This document shows, piece after piece, positions 40,320-53,200 of a DNA stretch of 64,000 bases. The stretch comes from Echinometra lucunter (lineage: Eukaryota > Echinodermata > Echinoidea > Camarodonta > Echinometridae). The notes below the pieces were generated by a model, which worked only from the letters and a program-made list of their open reading frames with translations, was not told where the DNA came from and made no database searches. The stretch is taken from positions 20,800,143-20,864,142 of the forward strand of contig CM057169.1 in assembly GCA_029962745.1 (NCBI GenBank). The letters run 5' to 3'. Made by a program: the position numbers and the translations under genes. Position 1 is the first letter of the stretch, and each line of letters starts with the position of its first letter.

Positions 40320-40860
40320 CTTGTAGTTTGTTTATATTTGGCATGATGCTATTGTGCTATGTTTTATTTTTAAGGATAGCAACATTTCTTCAAGTAGAGA
40401 ATAATCCGACATATTATCTGGTTTTGATATAATTTTCTTTGTTTTGTGGAAGTTTTACTTATTTAACATGCTACCATTGTGTTTTGGTTTATGACCCATG
40501 CAGATAGCAAAATTTCTTTCTGTAGAGTATAATTCGATGTATATTATTTGTTTTGATATAATTTTCTTTGTATTGTAGAGGTTTTGTTCAATAGTTACCA
40601 TTGTGTTTTGGTTCATCACTAAGGGTCACACTAAAAGTTCCTTTATAGTAGAATCGGGCCCCATCTTATAAAGAGTTGCGATCGATTCGGATCGATCGAA
40701 ACTTTGAGATTGATCTCAACTCCTTTCTTTTAAGTACACCGTTGAGATCAATCTCAAAGTTGACATTGATATTCTAGAATCAATTAACTCTCTATAAGAC
40801 AGGGCCTTGATATGTAAAGTATTTGTGTATATAATAAGCCGTTGGTTTGTAGAAGTTAAT
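40320..40860. repeat. ~128-bp tandem repeat, about 4 diverged units
   Basis: GTTTTGATATAATTTTCTTT at 40421 and 40549. Units also share CCATTGTGTTTTGGTT, AGATAGCAAAATTTCTTTC and GTAGARTATAATYCGA. The last unit is interrupted by a MITE at 40656-40806. Confidence 0.75.
40656..40806. mobile_element. MITE with GGGCCCCATCTTATAAAG ends
   Basis: Ends GGGCCCCATCTTATAAAGAG and CTCTATAAGACAGGGCC are inverted. A second inner hairpin uses TTTGAGATTGATCTCAAC / GTTGAGATCAATCTCAAA. Related in end sequence to the 11107 family. Confidence 0.75.
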
Positions 40861-41697
40861 TCCTTTTTAACATGATTGCGTTGTTTGTCCGTTTGTTTTG
40901 TTTTGTCTTCGTTTGTTTTCTTTTTTTCTTTTGATGATAATCATGAGGATTCTATGTGAGGATTCTATTTCGGTAAATATGAATTTGAATTGAAATGTTT
41001 ATTTTGGTTACGCTTACGCGTGCATGATGATATTCCCGCAACACTTCCATCATCATTCTTGTAATTTTGAGCTTAAGCTTCAATTTTTTCCTAAATTTTG
41101 CATCAAATTATTCTGTTTTTAAAAGTTTTCCAAAATCTCGACATATAATTTCTTTTTAATTCCATTTCCATTTTGATCAGTAGGTTGTATCGATTTTAGT
41201 TTAAGAATGTAATTGTTTTTTGCAAATTTCATTAATCATTGCTGATTTTTCTATATAACCTTCTTTTGTATAATGTATTGATTTTCGTACTTTGGATGTT
41301 TCATCCACATTTAAATCTATTTGTATAGGCCTTGTATTAGGCTTTGTTTTCTAATTTGTACTTTATAATAATGTATGATGTAGTTTACAGTGTTGTAATA
41401 TAAATAATTCTCGTTAGTTACTTCTACATTACTATTTCACCCTCAGAATTTTCGTATTTTTTGACCAATTTATTATCAAGTAGAGTGCTTTTATGGAAAC
41501 ATTACTATTAACTGCTCTAGAAATTTGATATAATAGTTATTATTACATGAACATTTGGAAATTTGGGGCTTAAAATAGCATTGTAAGATTTGTTAAACTA
41601 GATAAGTGCTGCTCCTTTTCACTCCTTTTAAATTTTTTTAAACATGTGCATACGTTGGTATCAATAATGCCTATAGCATTTTCATTTATGTAATGTA
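40861..41697. other. Intergenic with LINE-type tail
   Basis: TTTTGATGATAATCATGAGG and a TTGAAT tail at 40935-41000 match the tail at 6025-6085. The rest is AT-rich with no exon. Confidence 0.45.
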
Positions 41698-41816
41698 CGA
41701 TAGAAGAGCAATGTAGATGAAATACCTTGCTCAAGGGCATAAGTGCCGTACCGGGGATCGAACCCCCGACTTTTGCGTCTCCAGTAAAGCGCCTTAGACC
41801 ACTCGACCACGGCACC
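41698..41816 (-). mobile_element. tRNA-derived SINE head
   Basis: The minus strand starts GGTGCCGTGGTCGAGTGG, has box B GGGTTCGATCCCC, and its first seven bases pair with CGGCACT at the end of a tRNA-like 75-mer. The next sequence TTATGCCCTTGAGCAAGG is a SINE body motif. This continuation and the imperfect anticodon stem argue against a functional tRNA gene. Confidence 0.7.
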
Positions 41817-42142
41817 TCCTTTTCACTCTTCCATTCTTTTAAGTTTTAGCCATTTTTCTTTTCATTTCCCATTTAACCTGTATATAACATTTCTTGTATC
41901 TCTTTTGAATGTAACGTCATGTTTAAGATAGCTAGTGCTCTGTTGGTATCTTGGGTTTTTTTTCTACCACTCTAAGAAAATAATTAACGTTGAATAGTAT
42001 AGGGTCGCAACGTCTCAAGCATCAAACTTGTACTGCCATACCCCGGTGTATTCACAATTGTAGCTGTATAATGATCCTATTGTACTTCTTTGTCTTCTAC
42101 CACGCTTTTTCTAGTCATGATTATACTATGTCATGTGATGAA

Positions 42143-42145
<3 letters not shown>

Positions 42146-42196
<51 letters not shown>
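42146..42196. repeat. (AT)n microsatellite
   Basis: About 25 AT units. 41817-42145 and 42197-42660 contain no recognised gene. Confidence 0.95.
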
Positions 42197-42199
<3 letters not shown>

Positions 42200-43742
42200 G
42201 AAATAAATCAGTAGTTAATAAACATGGTTACAGTGCCTCTCTACGTTTATCATTGACCCCAAGTTTCATCTCACTCATCCAAAATATAAATCAAATAAAA
42301 ATTGAATGATTTTACAGAGAAACTCTAGGCGGGTGTGGAAATACTCTCTTTGAAAAGATAAGGATCACTTCGTTTTGAATTTTAGTCCATGGTGGGGTAA
42401 AGAAAGAACATGTTTTGTGGTGAAACTGTACCAGCAATCGTTACAGAGAGCTTAGTGAGCGTAGGGGAGGTTAGCCTTTAGCCAAGGCACTTGGTGCTGT
42501 TATTTCCCTAAACGCACCTGAATACTTAGACTAATCGCACGACAACTGCGATCCGTGGCCGGAGGGACGCGGCTCGGTCCACTGATCACTGCCATAAATT
42601 CACACTGTTTAGTCTATTTTTCAAACCTTGCTTGGCAGACAAGCAGCGCACGAGGCCTTGCCCAAAGGCTAAGGGGAGGTAGGAGAGGAAGGACAGGTAG
42701 TACAAGTGGTAGAGGTAGGGAAGGTAATAGAGGGGTAGGAGTGGGAGGAGATGTAGTGGAACTAATAGAGGTAGTAGGGGTAGCAGAAGCAGGAGGCAAA
42801 GATAGTAGATGTAGTTAGGGTAGCAGAGGGGTAGAGTTAGGGGAGGCAGGAATGGTGGTAGTGGTAGTTGATTTGTTACAGTTAGGAGGTATGAGAGATG
42901 GAAGAGGTGATAGAGGGGTACGGGTAGCAGAGGTAGCAGATGCAGTACAAAAAGGAGGGGTAGTAGAGATAGGAGGGTGGAAGTGGTAGTTGAGTCAGTG
43001 GAGGTAATTGAGAGTGCGAGTAAAGGTAGGGGTGTTGGTAGAGCGGTAGACTTCTGGAAGGTAGGAGAGGTAGTAGATGTAGTAGACGGGGTAGACTAAG
43101 GGGAGGTAGAATAAGTAGTAGAGGTAGTAGAGGTAAGCGTAGTAGATGTAGGAGGGGTAAGTAGAATTAATAAAAATTTAGTAGAGGTAGGAGGGTAGTA
43201 GTGGTAGTAAAAATTGAAGAGGTATTTGAGGTAGGAAAGGTAGTAAAGTTGGCAAAATTATGAGAGGTAGAAGTAGGAGTGGTAGTAGAAGTAGTAGAGG
43301 TAGCAGGGGTAGCAGGAGCAGGAGGGAAGATAGTAGATGTAGTTGAGGTAGTAGAGGGGGTAGAGGTAGGAGGGTCGTAGTGGCACTAGAGGTAGGCATG
43401 GTATGGGAGGTAGTAGAGGGGGTAGACTTAGGGGAGGTAGGAGGGTAGCAGTGGTTGTAAAAAAAAAAAAAAAAAAACTGAATAGGCATTTAAGGTAAGA
43501 AAGGTAGTAAAGGTTGTAAAAGTATGAGAGGTAGGATAATCTTGATATTATTATCATTAAGTAAAGAGTGGTAGTAGAAGTAGTAGAGGTAGTATGGGGT
43601 AGCAGGAGCAGGAGGTCAAGATAGTAGATTTAGTTAAGGTAGTAGATGGGTAGAGGTAAGGGAGGCAGGAGTGGTGGTAGTTGTAGTTGAATTGGTAGAG
43701 ATAAGAGGTAGAGGAGGTGGTTGAGGTAGTAGATGCAGTTCA

Positions 43743-43901
43743 GGGCCCCGCATCATAAAAACTGGTTATCAGTAACAACTGCCACATTTCTATGTCAAAT
43801 TTGCTCTCAGCCAATCAGATACAAGGATTTCAGTAGCTTATAACAATTATTGAAATATTCTGATATTTGTCATTGATAACAAGTTTTATGAAACGGGGCC
43901 C
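43743..43901. mobile_element. MITE (GGGCCCCGTTTCATAAAACT family), copy 2
   Basis: GGGCCCCGCATCATAAAAAC at the left and AGTTTTATGAAACGGGGCCC at the right. The interior TTTGCTCTCAGCCAATCAGA matches the copy at 11107-11262. It is a clean insertion into the GGTAG array, which starts again immediately after. Confidence 0.82.
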
Positions 43902-45012
43902 AGATATGAGTAGTAGAGGTAGTAGATGCAGTACTATAAGAGGGGATAGTAGAGGTAGGAGGGTGGAAGTGGTAGTTGAATTAATGGATGTAAGAGGGAA
44001 AAAAAGGTAGTATAGGTAGGTATCTGGGAGGTAGGAGAGGTAGGAGGGGTAGTGGAATCAATATAGGTAGTAGAGGTAGGACAGTAGTGATAGTATAGGT
44101 ATCGGAGGTAGTGGAGGGGGTAGACGTCTGGGAGGTAGGAGCTTCAGTAGAGGTAGGAGGCTGGTAGAGCTACGAGAGGTAAGAGGACCTGGTGTAGTAG
44201 ATGAGCGAGGGGTAGGAGAAAAAGTAGAGGTAGTAGAGGTAGGAGGATAGTAGTGGTAGTAAAAGTTGAAGAGGTATTCGAGGTAGGAAAGGTAATAAAG
44301 GTTGTAAAAGTATGAGAGGTGGGAGAAGTAGGAGAGGTAACAGGTGTAGGAGATGTAGTAGGGGTAAAAGGTAAGAGGGTAGGAGAGGTGGTAGTGGTAG
44401 GAAGGGTCAGTGGAGTAGTATATGAAGGAAGGGTGCTAGAGGAAGTAGGAATCGAGGAAGGGTAGTGGTTAGGACTTAGGAGAGATGGTAGAGGTTGTGG
44501 TGGTATTAGTGGTAGTAGAGGTAGGAGATGTAGTAAAGGCGGTAAAAGTACGAGGGTAGCAGTGGTAGTAGAGCTAGGGGAGGTAGTAGATGCAGTATAT
44601 AGGAGAGGTAGTAGAGGTAGGAGGGTGGGAGTGGTCGTTTAATTAGTAGAGATAAGAGGTAGGAAAAGGAGGAAATGGTATTAGTGCTAGTAGATATAGA
44701 TCATGCCGTACAGGTATGAGGGAAGTAGAGGTAGTTGAAATAGTCGTAGGGGTAGCAGGAGCAGGAGGCAGAGATAGCGGATGTAGTTGAGCTAGTAGAG
44801 TGGGTAGAGGGGGTAAATTAAGGATAGGTAGGAGTGGTAGTAGTGGTAGATGAATTAGCACAGATAAGAGATAAGAAAGGTAGTTGAGGTATTAGAGGTA
44901 GTAGATGCACTATAGGTGGGTGATGTAGTAGATGTAGGAGGCCCGTAGTGCTAGTTGAATTAGTAGAGGTAATAGGTAGGAAAAGTGATAGTGGTAGTAG
45001 TGGTACTTATAG

Positions 45013-45177
45013 TCAGGAGCTGCGGAGCGTTTTTGAAAGTGGGGTGGCGGGGCGGGGGGGGGGGCTGCACATGCGAACAAGCATAATCATTGCCGCATTA
45101 TTGTACATGTATAGAGGCCAACGTGTCTACTCAAAGAAGTAAGGGGGGCTGAAGCCCCCCGGCTCCGAGGCCCCTGG
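45013..45177. mobile_element. Small TIR insertion in the GGTAG array
   Basis: Non-array sequence with inverted ends CAGGAGCTGCGGAGC and GGCTCCGAGGCCCCTG. It has a G run and a short unique interior. The end form is hAT-like, but I see no certain target duplication. Confidence 0.55.
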
Positions 45178-45360
45178 TAGTGGTAGTAGAGGTAGAAGAT
45201 GTAGTAATGGTTACAGATGCAGTACTGGTAGGAGGGTAGAAGATGTAGTAGAAGTAGTAGAGGTAAAAGGTAAGACAGGTAGGAGAGATGGTAGTGGTAG
45301 TAGTGGTAGTAGAGGTAGTAGAGGTAGTAAGGTAGTACATGCAATACACGTGTGAGAGGT

Positions 45361-45810
45361 AGTAGAGGAAAAAGGTAAGAGAGGTTGGAGAGGTGATAGA
45401 GGGGGTAGAAGTAGAGGATGTAAGGAAGATAATAGAGGTAAAAGGTAAGAGGGGTAGGAGAGGTGGTAGAGGGGGTAGAAGTAGAGGATGTAAGGAAGAT
45501 AATAGAGGTAAAAGGTAAGAGGGGTAGGAGAGGTGGTAGAGGGGGTAGAAGTAGAGGGTGTAAGGAAGATAGTAGAGGTAAAAGGTAAGAGGGGTAGGAG
45601 AGGTGGTAGAGGGGGTAGAAGTAGAGGATGTAAGGAAGATAATAGAGGTAAAAGGTAAGAGGGGTAGGAGAGGTGGTAGAGAGGGTAGAAGTAGAGGGTG
45701 TAAGGAAGATAGTAGAGGTAAAAGGTAAGAGGGGTAGGAGAGGTGGTAGAGGGGGTAGAAGTAGAGGATGTAAGGAAGATAATAGAGGTAAAAGGTAAGA
45801 GGGGTAGGAG
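45361..45810. repeat. 70-bp minisatellite, about 6.4 copies
   Basis: The phrase AGAGGTAAAAGGTAAGAGG recurs every 70 bp (45431, 45501, 45571, 45641, 45711, 45781). Two linked variants, GAGGATG..AATAGAGG and GAGGGTG..AGTAGAGG, alternate in the later units, giving a 140-bp higher-order pattern. Confidence 0.9.
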
Positions 45811-47825
45811 TTGTGAGGTAGGAAGAGTGGGTGGGGTTGCATATGAAGGAGGGGTGTAAGAAGAAGTAAAATAAAGGAGGCGTAGTGGTTAGGAGTTAGG
45901 GGGTGTGCAAAGGTAGAAGTGGTAGTGGAGGGGGTACACTTAGGGGAGGACTGGCAGGAGAGGTAGGAGAAGTAGGAGAAGTCGTAGCGGTAGAATTAAT
46001 AGATGTAGTAGAGGTAGTAGAGATAGGAGGGTAGTAGTGCTGGTATAAGTAGAGGGGTGGATTTCCGGGAGAGGTAGAAGGGGTACTAGAATCAATAGGT
46101 TTAGTAGAGGTAGGGTGGTAGTGCTTAATGCAGTTGTAGAGATAAGAGGTAGGACAGGGGGAAATGGTAGTAAATGTAGATGTCGAGCATGCAATACTGG
46201 GAAGTAGAGGTAGTTGAAGTAGTAGAGATAAGAGGTAAGAGAGGTGGGAGAGGTAGTAGCAGGAGCAGGAGGCAGATGTAGTTGAGCTAGTAGAAGGGGT
46301 AGGGGAGGTAGGAGTGGTAGTAGTGGTAGATGAATTAATACAGGTAAGAGATAAGAGGTAGTAGAGGTATAAGATGCAGTACAGGTAGATGTAGTAGAGG
46401 TAGGAGGCTGGTAGTGGTAGCTGCATTAGCAGAGGTAAAAGGTAGGAAAAGTGATGGTGATAATAGTGGTAGTAGAGGTAGCGGATGCAATACAGGTAGG
46501 AGGTATGGACGTGGTAGTTGACTTAGTAGAGGTAAGAGAGGTAAGAGAGGGGGGTAGAGGGGGTAGAGGTAGGCGAGGTCGTAGATGTAGTAGAGGTATA
46601 AGGTAAGAAGAGTAATAGAGGTGATAGATTTAGGAAGGGAAGTTGGGGGAGTATTATTTAGGAAGTATTACAGAAAGTAAAATAGAGTAGTGGTTAGGAG
46701 TTAGGAGGGGTGGTAGATGTAGTAAGGGTCTTGGAGGTAGTAGATGCAGTGGAGGTAGAGGGTAGTGGTGGTGGGAGAGGATGGAAAGGTAGGAGAGGTG
46801 GTAGAGGTAGTGGTGTTGGTAGTTGAATTAATAGAGGTAAGAGGTAAAAGATAAGAGTAAGAGAGGGAGGAAACGTAGGAATAGTATTAGACGTAGTACA
46901 GTACAGGTGTGTAGGTAGTATTGGTAGTTGAAGTAGTAGAAGTAAGCGGTAAAAGGGGAAGGAGAGGTGGTAGAGGGTGTTGAGAGGTCGTAGAGGTAGT
47001 AGGGGTAGGAGATTTAGTTGAGGTAGTAAAGATAGTATATGCAGTACATGTAGGAGCGGTAGTAGAGGCAAGAGATAGGAGAGGTAAGAGAGGTTTGAAA
47101 GGTAGGTTGGTATTAGTGATAGTAGAGGTTATGGATGTTTTAGAGGTAATAGATGCAGTACAGGTATGAGATTAGCAGAGGTGGATTAGTAGAGGTAAGA
47201 GGTAAGAGAGGTGGTAGAGGGGGTAGAAGTAGGGGAGGTAGGATAGAAAGTAAAGGTAGTAGAAGTAGTCGAGGTAAATCGTATAAGAAGAGCGGTATAA
47301 AGAGGTGGTAGAGGTAGGAAGGGTGGGTGGGGTAGTATCTTTATGAACATGATGAAAGAGGAGTGTAAGAGGAAGTAAAACTTAAGAAGGGGTAGTGGTG
47401 AGGAGTTAAGAGGGGTGGTATAGGGGGTAGAAGTAGGGGAGGTAGAAGAGGGGGTAGACTTAGAAGAGGTAGCAGAGGTGGTAGAGGTAGGAGATGTCGT
47501 AGAAGTCGTCGAGGTAGAACATGTCGAAGACGTAGTAGAGGTTGTGGATCAAGTAGAGGTAGTAGAGGCGGAGGATGGTAGTGGGAATTGAATAAGTTGA
47601 GGTAATAGAGGTAGGAAAGGAAGTAGTGGCAGTAGAGGTAGTAGATGTAGTAAAGGTAGTAGATGCAGAACAGGTGGAAGAGGTTGTGGAGGTAGGAGGG
47701 TGGAAGTGGTAGTTTAAAAAATTAGCAGAGGTAAGAGGTCAGAGAGGTAGGAAAGGTAGGAGTGGTAGTGAAGGCGGTAGTTGCAGTAGAGGTCTAGGAG
47801 GGTAGTAGTCACGTTAGTGGTAGAA

Positions 47826-49032
47826 TGCTCAAATGATACAACGAAGAAAAAATACTTTATGGACAATTGAAATGACAATGGAATAAAAATGGCAGATGTG
47901 TGGGAGAGAGAACAGTGAGTGTTTTCTTTAAAAATGGCTATTAGTAGGGAAAAGAGAAAGGAGTAAAAATGGAAAGTATAATAGGAGGTAGGGAGTGAGA
48001 GAGAAGGGAGAGTTAGAGCTGAAGGCTAGAAAGAGGGTGAGAAAGAAACAAAATACAAGCACACCATGGTTCTGCATAGCAGGATATGATACAATATATT
48101 TTATTGAGGTTTTATTTACAGGTACAACAGTACAAAGCCCATCAAAGTTCGATTAAATTGTTATCACAGTTGGAACAATTACATTATACAATACAATATC
48201 ATAGGTACCTTAATGCCATAATTTCTTTATACAAACAAAGGATTTAAAATTCATACTTTTTTTCCTACCCATTTCAGAATTAGATTCAAATTCGTTTAAT
48301 CCCCCCTTTTTCGTAAAAATCGAGCACATATGAGTCAATTAGCAAACACTGGAACATAACAGTACATTTGTCTTACTCTTTCATTCTTTATTGATTTCAA
48401 TCTTATGTTAGAAATGATGACTCTCGGTTTCAACATGCTGCATTTAAAAAAATAGAAAATTTAAGATCACATGAATGTGAGGGATATCATTTTTCCGATC
48501 ATAAGTTATATACCACAGTGGGCAATTTAATCTTTTTCATTGACACTAGTAGAATAGTTATTTCATAACTGCGTTTCACTGGATTCCAAAGATATGAATC
48601 TCAGTGTTTACTCTGAATTGAATTAAACTGAATATAATTTCCTAAAAAAGCAGAGTTGTTTGGAAAATGATCACTTTTAGCATTCTCGGTGCCATTTGAA
48701 TTTGAATATTAAATCGGGAAATTGACTACCCCCCCCCCCCCCATTGATTAAAATTCAACAATTTACAGTCACGATTTGTTAAAGCTCTCAACATTACTGA
48801 ACAAATATACTAAACATTTTACTGCGTGTGCATATGACTTATCTATTCAAACTAAATATCAAGATTTTCAAAAGATAATGGAAAGGGTCACTATGGCTGC
48901 GATAATCTAGACTAGATATCCTACTAACAGGGCTTTACGGGTATGCACTTTATGAAAATGAACATGCAAGACAGGCAACATAATCAGGTTCTCCTGTGAA
49001 TCTAATAATCACTACCAAGAAATGCAAGTCTA
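47826..49032. other. Intergenic, nothing clear
   Basis: AT-rich. At 48097-48125 the minus strand reads ACCTGTAAATAAAACC then TCAATAAAATATATTG, either an inverted retroposon tail or poly-A signals for a minus-strand transcript. A C run at 48730-48742. Confidence 0.4.
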
Positions 49033-49210
49033 ATGGGGTGTTGCAAGACAGTTGCAATCGATTGCAAATTGCAACTGATTGTCACTGGCCAATCAAAATC
49101 ATTGTTGCATGCATGTCTTCTTAAAAGGGCAGACCCTGAGCCAATCAGAATGGTTGTTTCAAAATTAGCAATTATTTGCAATCGATTGCAACTTTCTTGC
49201 AACACCCCAT
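49033..49210. mobile_element. Short TIR element (GGGGTGTTGCAAG family), copy 2
   Basis: 178 bp, ends ATGGGGTGTTGCAAG and CTTGCAACACCCCAT, flanked by TA. Nearly identical to 2974-3150. Confidence 0.82.
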
Positions 49211-50282
49211 TAGTTTTACATTATCCACACAGAAGCAGAGAGGGGGAATTAATAAATTAAGCTTAATGAATGTATATTGTGTTCAGAGTACAATAATTGA
49301 GTATACTATGATTTCAGAGAAACTTGAAAATTTCAGTCAAATGGAAAAGTCCAGAAAGATAAAGATCTGGGGAGGAGTAACAATTCAAAGAAAAGGGGGA
49401 AGTTTGACACATCTTAGATTAAATTTGATCAAATTCTGTTATTCTTTTCTCCACAGTCCAGTCTCATGTGGAAAGTAATACGAGATTTCAAAGATCTAGT
49501 CTCATGTAAAACATGTAATAAGATACAAGTTTGGATTGGCTTTTTCCAGTAAAATGAAGAGGAATGCTATGGGAGGCATAGGAAGTCTACAATAAATCTA
49601 ATGTACAAAGTTCAAAAGGTCGGTGCCAAATAGGAGTAAGAGGAAGTCATTTTCAAGGAAGATAGTTGCAACATCAACAGTAAACAAACTCGTTCAGTAA
49701 GCTTACTATCATATCATTCAAACATGCAATCGATAGGAGTGGAGTCTGTATTGCATGCATAACGAACCCACTGAGGAATCCCTGCTGCAATGGAGAGAAG
49801 GTACAAGTCAAAATAGAATGATTTCATCAATCTTGCAGTGAAACTGATGTAGTTTTAACAAGCTTGTTGTGAAGAACAGCAATCAAATATGCAAGTTCGG
49901 ATCATTCGGTTACTAGAAAAGGGCGTCACAAATGAGAGATAACTAAAAACTAGAAAAGAACATGAATCATAAGATTCATGGAAGCAATAATTTACAGTGG
50001 TACTATAGTTCTTATGAGACTTGCGGTTTACAAAAGGTCTACGTGTGAATTTGATTATGAAATTGAATTCTAAACTGAATATTCACTACACGGGGGGATG
50101 GGAGAAGGGACTTACTTTACATAAAATAAGAACAGATCTTTCAAATAACTATCTGAAATCAGAGTCCAGAGAAATTATGGTCCTTTCAGTATGATGAAAG
50201 ACAAAATAAATGATTTTTTTTTGCCATATGAAACAACTTAGAATATAAACCCTACAGGAAAAGAAAACTGATGACTGAGTAT
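49211..50282. other. Unique sequence before the satellite array
   Basis: No exon, repeat or transposon recognised. If a minus-strand gene ends in the array, this would be its 3'UTR, but nothing else supports that. Confidence 0.35.
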
Positions 50283-53200
50283 GCCGTTCGTCTGCAGTTT
50301 AACCTGGGTCAGTGCCGCGTAGGCTCATCATTCACAGGGACACTATCTCCCCAAAGGCCTAATATTATAGGGTAGGTGATTATTGAGAGATGATTTCCAT
50401 TATAACATGATAGGGCATGCTTTGACGTAAGTATAAGTCCAAAACTAGAAAACGAAATAGATGGTTGGGCGTGCCGTTCAACTACAGTTTAAGGGACAAG
50501 GCCCCCCCCCCACTAAATTACCAATACCCCCCCCCCTTAACAAAAAATAAAAAATAAAATAAAATAATAATAATAATAAAGGAGATGTCTGGACGTGCAA
50601 TTCACCTACAGTTCGACCAATGCCCCATAAGCTCATCATTCACAGGATTCTCCCAGCCATTCCTAACCTTCACTAAAAGTTCTATAAGCCACTTCACCCC
50701 TGACTGGGCGTGCCGTTCACCTACAGTTTAAGGGGCAAGGCCCCTTACACTATGAACATGACCGACAAAGAAAGTGGACAAAATAAACAACCTCTCATTC
50801 TACCCTTCAAAATGGTTCTGGTTGTCAAAAGAACATCCTTCACTGCTATTATGTTTAATCAGTAGTTCCAGGTGAATATGCATGTTACACCTGTTCCGCA
50901 TATTTTAGATAATAGCAGTGAAGGGATGTTCTTATGACTACCAGAACCATTGTGAAGGGTAGAATGAGGGGTTGTTTGTTTTGTCCGCTTTCTTTGTCCG
51001 TCATGTTCATAGTGTTAGGTACATTATTCACAGGAACACCATCTCCTAGCCAGGTCTAACATACATTGAAAGTCCTATATAATTATATTCACTTATCCTA
51101 ACTGGGCGTGCCGTTCACCTACAGTTTATGGGACAAAGCCCCGTAGGCACATTATTCACAGGAACACCATCTTACAGCCAGGCATTACACCTACACTAAA
51201 AGCCTTAAACTAAAACCCTAAATTACCCTCCCCCTAAAAATAGTCCTATAAGCCAATATATGTAGCCTGACTAGGCGAGCCGTTCACCCACAGTTTAAGG
51301 GACAAGACCCCGTAGGCACATTATTCACAGGAACACCATCTCCCAGCCAGGCATTATACCTACACTAAAAACCTTAAATTAAAACCCTAAATTACCACCC
51401 CCCCCCCTAAAAATAGTCCTATGAGCCACTATGTGTGCACCTGACTGGGCGTGCCGTTCACCTACAGTTTAAGGGACAAGGCCCCGTAGGCACATTATTC
51501 ACAGGAACACCATCTCCCAGTCAGGCATTATACCTACACTAAAAGCCTCAAACTAAAACCCTAAATTTCCCTCCCCGTAAAAATAGTCCTTCATCCTGAT
51601 TGGGCGTGCCGTTCACCTACAGTTTAAGGGACAACGCCTCGTAGGTACATTATTCACAGGAACACCGTCTCCCAGCCAGGCATTTTAGCTACACTAATAG
51701 TCTTAAGAAAAGGGGAAATACTCACAAAGGATATAATACAGAAATTAGCAAGAAAAGATTTCTAATATTGCCAAATATTATGAAGTTTGATTATCATTAA
51801 AAGCACTCGACCCACCCCCCCCCCCCCCAAAAAAAAAGACTATTTGAAATAAAATCTGATCAAAAGTCCAAAATACATTATGTATGAAAAAGGGAGGAAA
51901 AAAGAAAGAAAATTATAATGTAAATTTTTTTTTAAAGGGCATACCTTGTCATATGCTATAAGCCTAAATGAAAAAAAAAAGTAGCTACATGCTGTTCACC
52001 TACAATTTGAGGGACAAGGCCCCAGAAGCACATTATTCACAGGAATACCATCTGCCAGTCATGACTAACCTGCACTAAAAGTCCTATATGCCACTTCACC
52101 CTGAATGAGCGTGCCTTTCACCTACAGTTTAAGGGACAAGGCCCCGTAGGTACATTATTCACAGGAACACCGTCTCCCAGTCAGGCATTATACCTACACT
52201 ACAAGCCTTAATCTAGAACCCTAAATTTCCCTCCCCCTAAAAATAATCCTTCATCCTGACTGGGCGTGCCGTTCACCTACAGTTTAAGGGACAAGGCCCC
52301 GTAGGTACATTAATCACAGGAACACCGTCTCCCAGCCAGGCATTATAGCTACACTAAAAACCTTAAACTAAAACCCTAAATTAACCTCCCCCTAAAAATA
52401 GTCCTATACAATAAGCCACTATGTGTGCACCTGACTGGGCGTGCCGTTCACCTAAAGTTTAAGGGACAAGGCCACGTAGGTACATTATTCACAGGAACAC
52501 CGTCTCCCAGTCAGGCATTATACCTACACTAAAAGCCTTAAACTAAAACCCTACATTTCCCTCCCCCTAAAATAGTCCTTCATCCTGACTGGGCGTGCCG
52601 TTCACCTACAGTTTAAGGGACAAGGCCCCGTAGGCACATTGTTCACAGGAACACCATCTCCCAGTCAGGCATTTATAGCTACACGAAAAGCCTTAAACTA
52701 AAACCCTAAATTACCCCTCCCCCTTTAAATATTCCTATAAGCCACTATGTGTGCACCTGACTGGGCGTGCCGTTCACCTACAGTTTAAGGGACAAGGCCC
52801 CGTAGGTACATTATTCACAGGAACACCATCTCCCAGCCAGGCATTATACCAACACTAAAAGCCTTAAACCAAAACCCTGCATTTCCCTCCCCCTAAAAAT
52901 AGTCCTTCATCCTGACTGGGCGTGCCGTTCACCTACAGTTTAAGGGACAAAGCCCCGTAGGCACATTATTCACAGGAACACCATCTCCCAGTCAGGCATC
53001 ATACCTACACTAAAAGCCTTAAACTAAAACCCTAAATTTCCCTCCCTCTAGAAATAGTCCTTCATCCTGACTGGGCGTGCCGTTCACCTACACTTTAAGG
53101 GACAAGGCCCCGTAGGTACATTATTCACAGGAACACCGTCTCCCAGCCAGGAATTTTAGCTACACTAATATTGTTACGAAAAAGGGAAAATATTCACAAA

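Larger units (their letters stand above)
42665..47825. repeat. 5-kb purine-rich GGTAGTAGAGGTAG array
   Basis: Almost unbroken degenerate repeats of GTAGTAGAGGTAGGAG type with G, A and T on the top strand and very little C. The complementary strand (CTAC/CCT-rich) produces many Tyr-Leu, Ser-Thr or Pro-Leu frames, none of which is a gene. Interrupted by a MITE (43743-43901) and another insertion (45013-45177); contains a regular 70-bp minisatellite (45361-45810). Confidence 0.92.

Noticed and set aside
41738..41815. Functional tRNA gene on the minus strand
   Set aside because: The acceptor stem pairs and box B is intact, but the anticodon arm is imperfect and the sequence continues into a SINE body motif.
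45087..45842. 251-residue minus-strand open frame
   Set aside because: It runs through the GGTAG array and its 70-bp minisatellite; the peptide is Tyr/Leu/Pro/Ser low complexity and rotates frame with each unit.
42555..47071. Many other open frames in the purine-rich array
   Set aside because: All are compositional by-products of GTAG/CTAC repeats with no domain, splice or start context.
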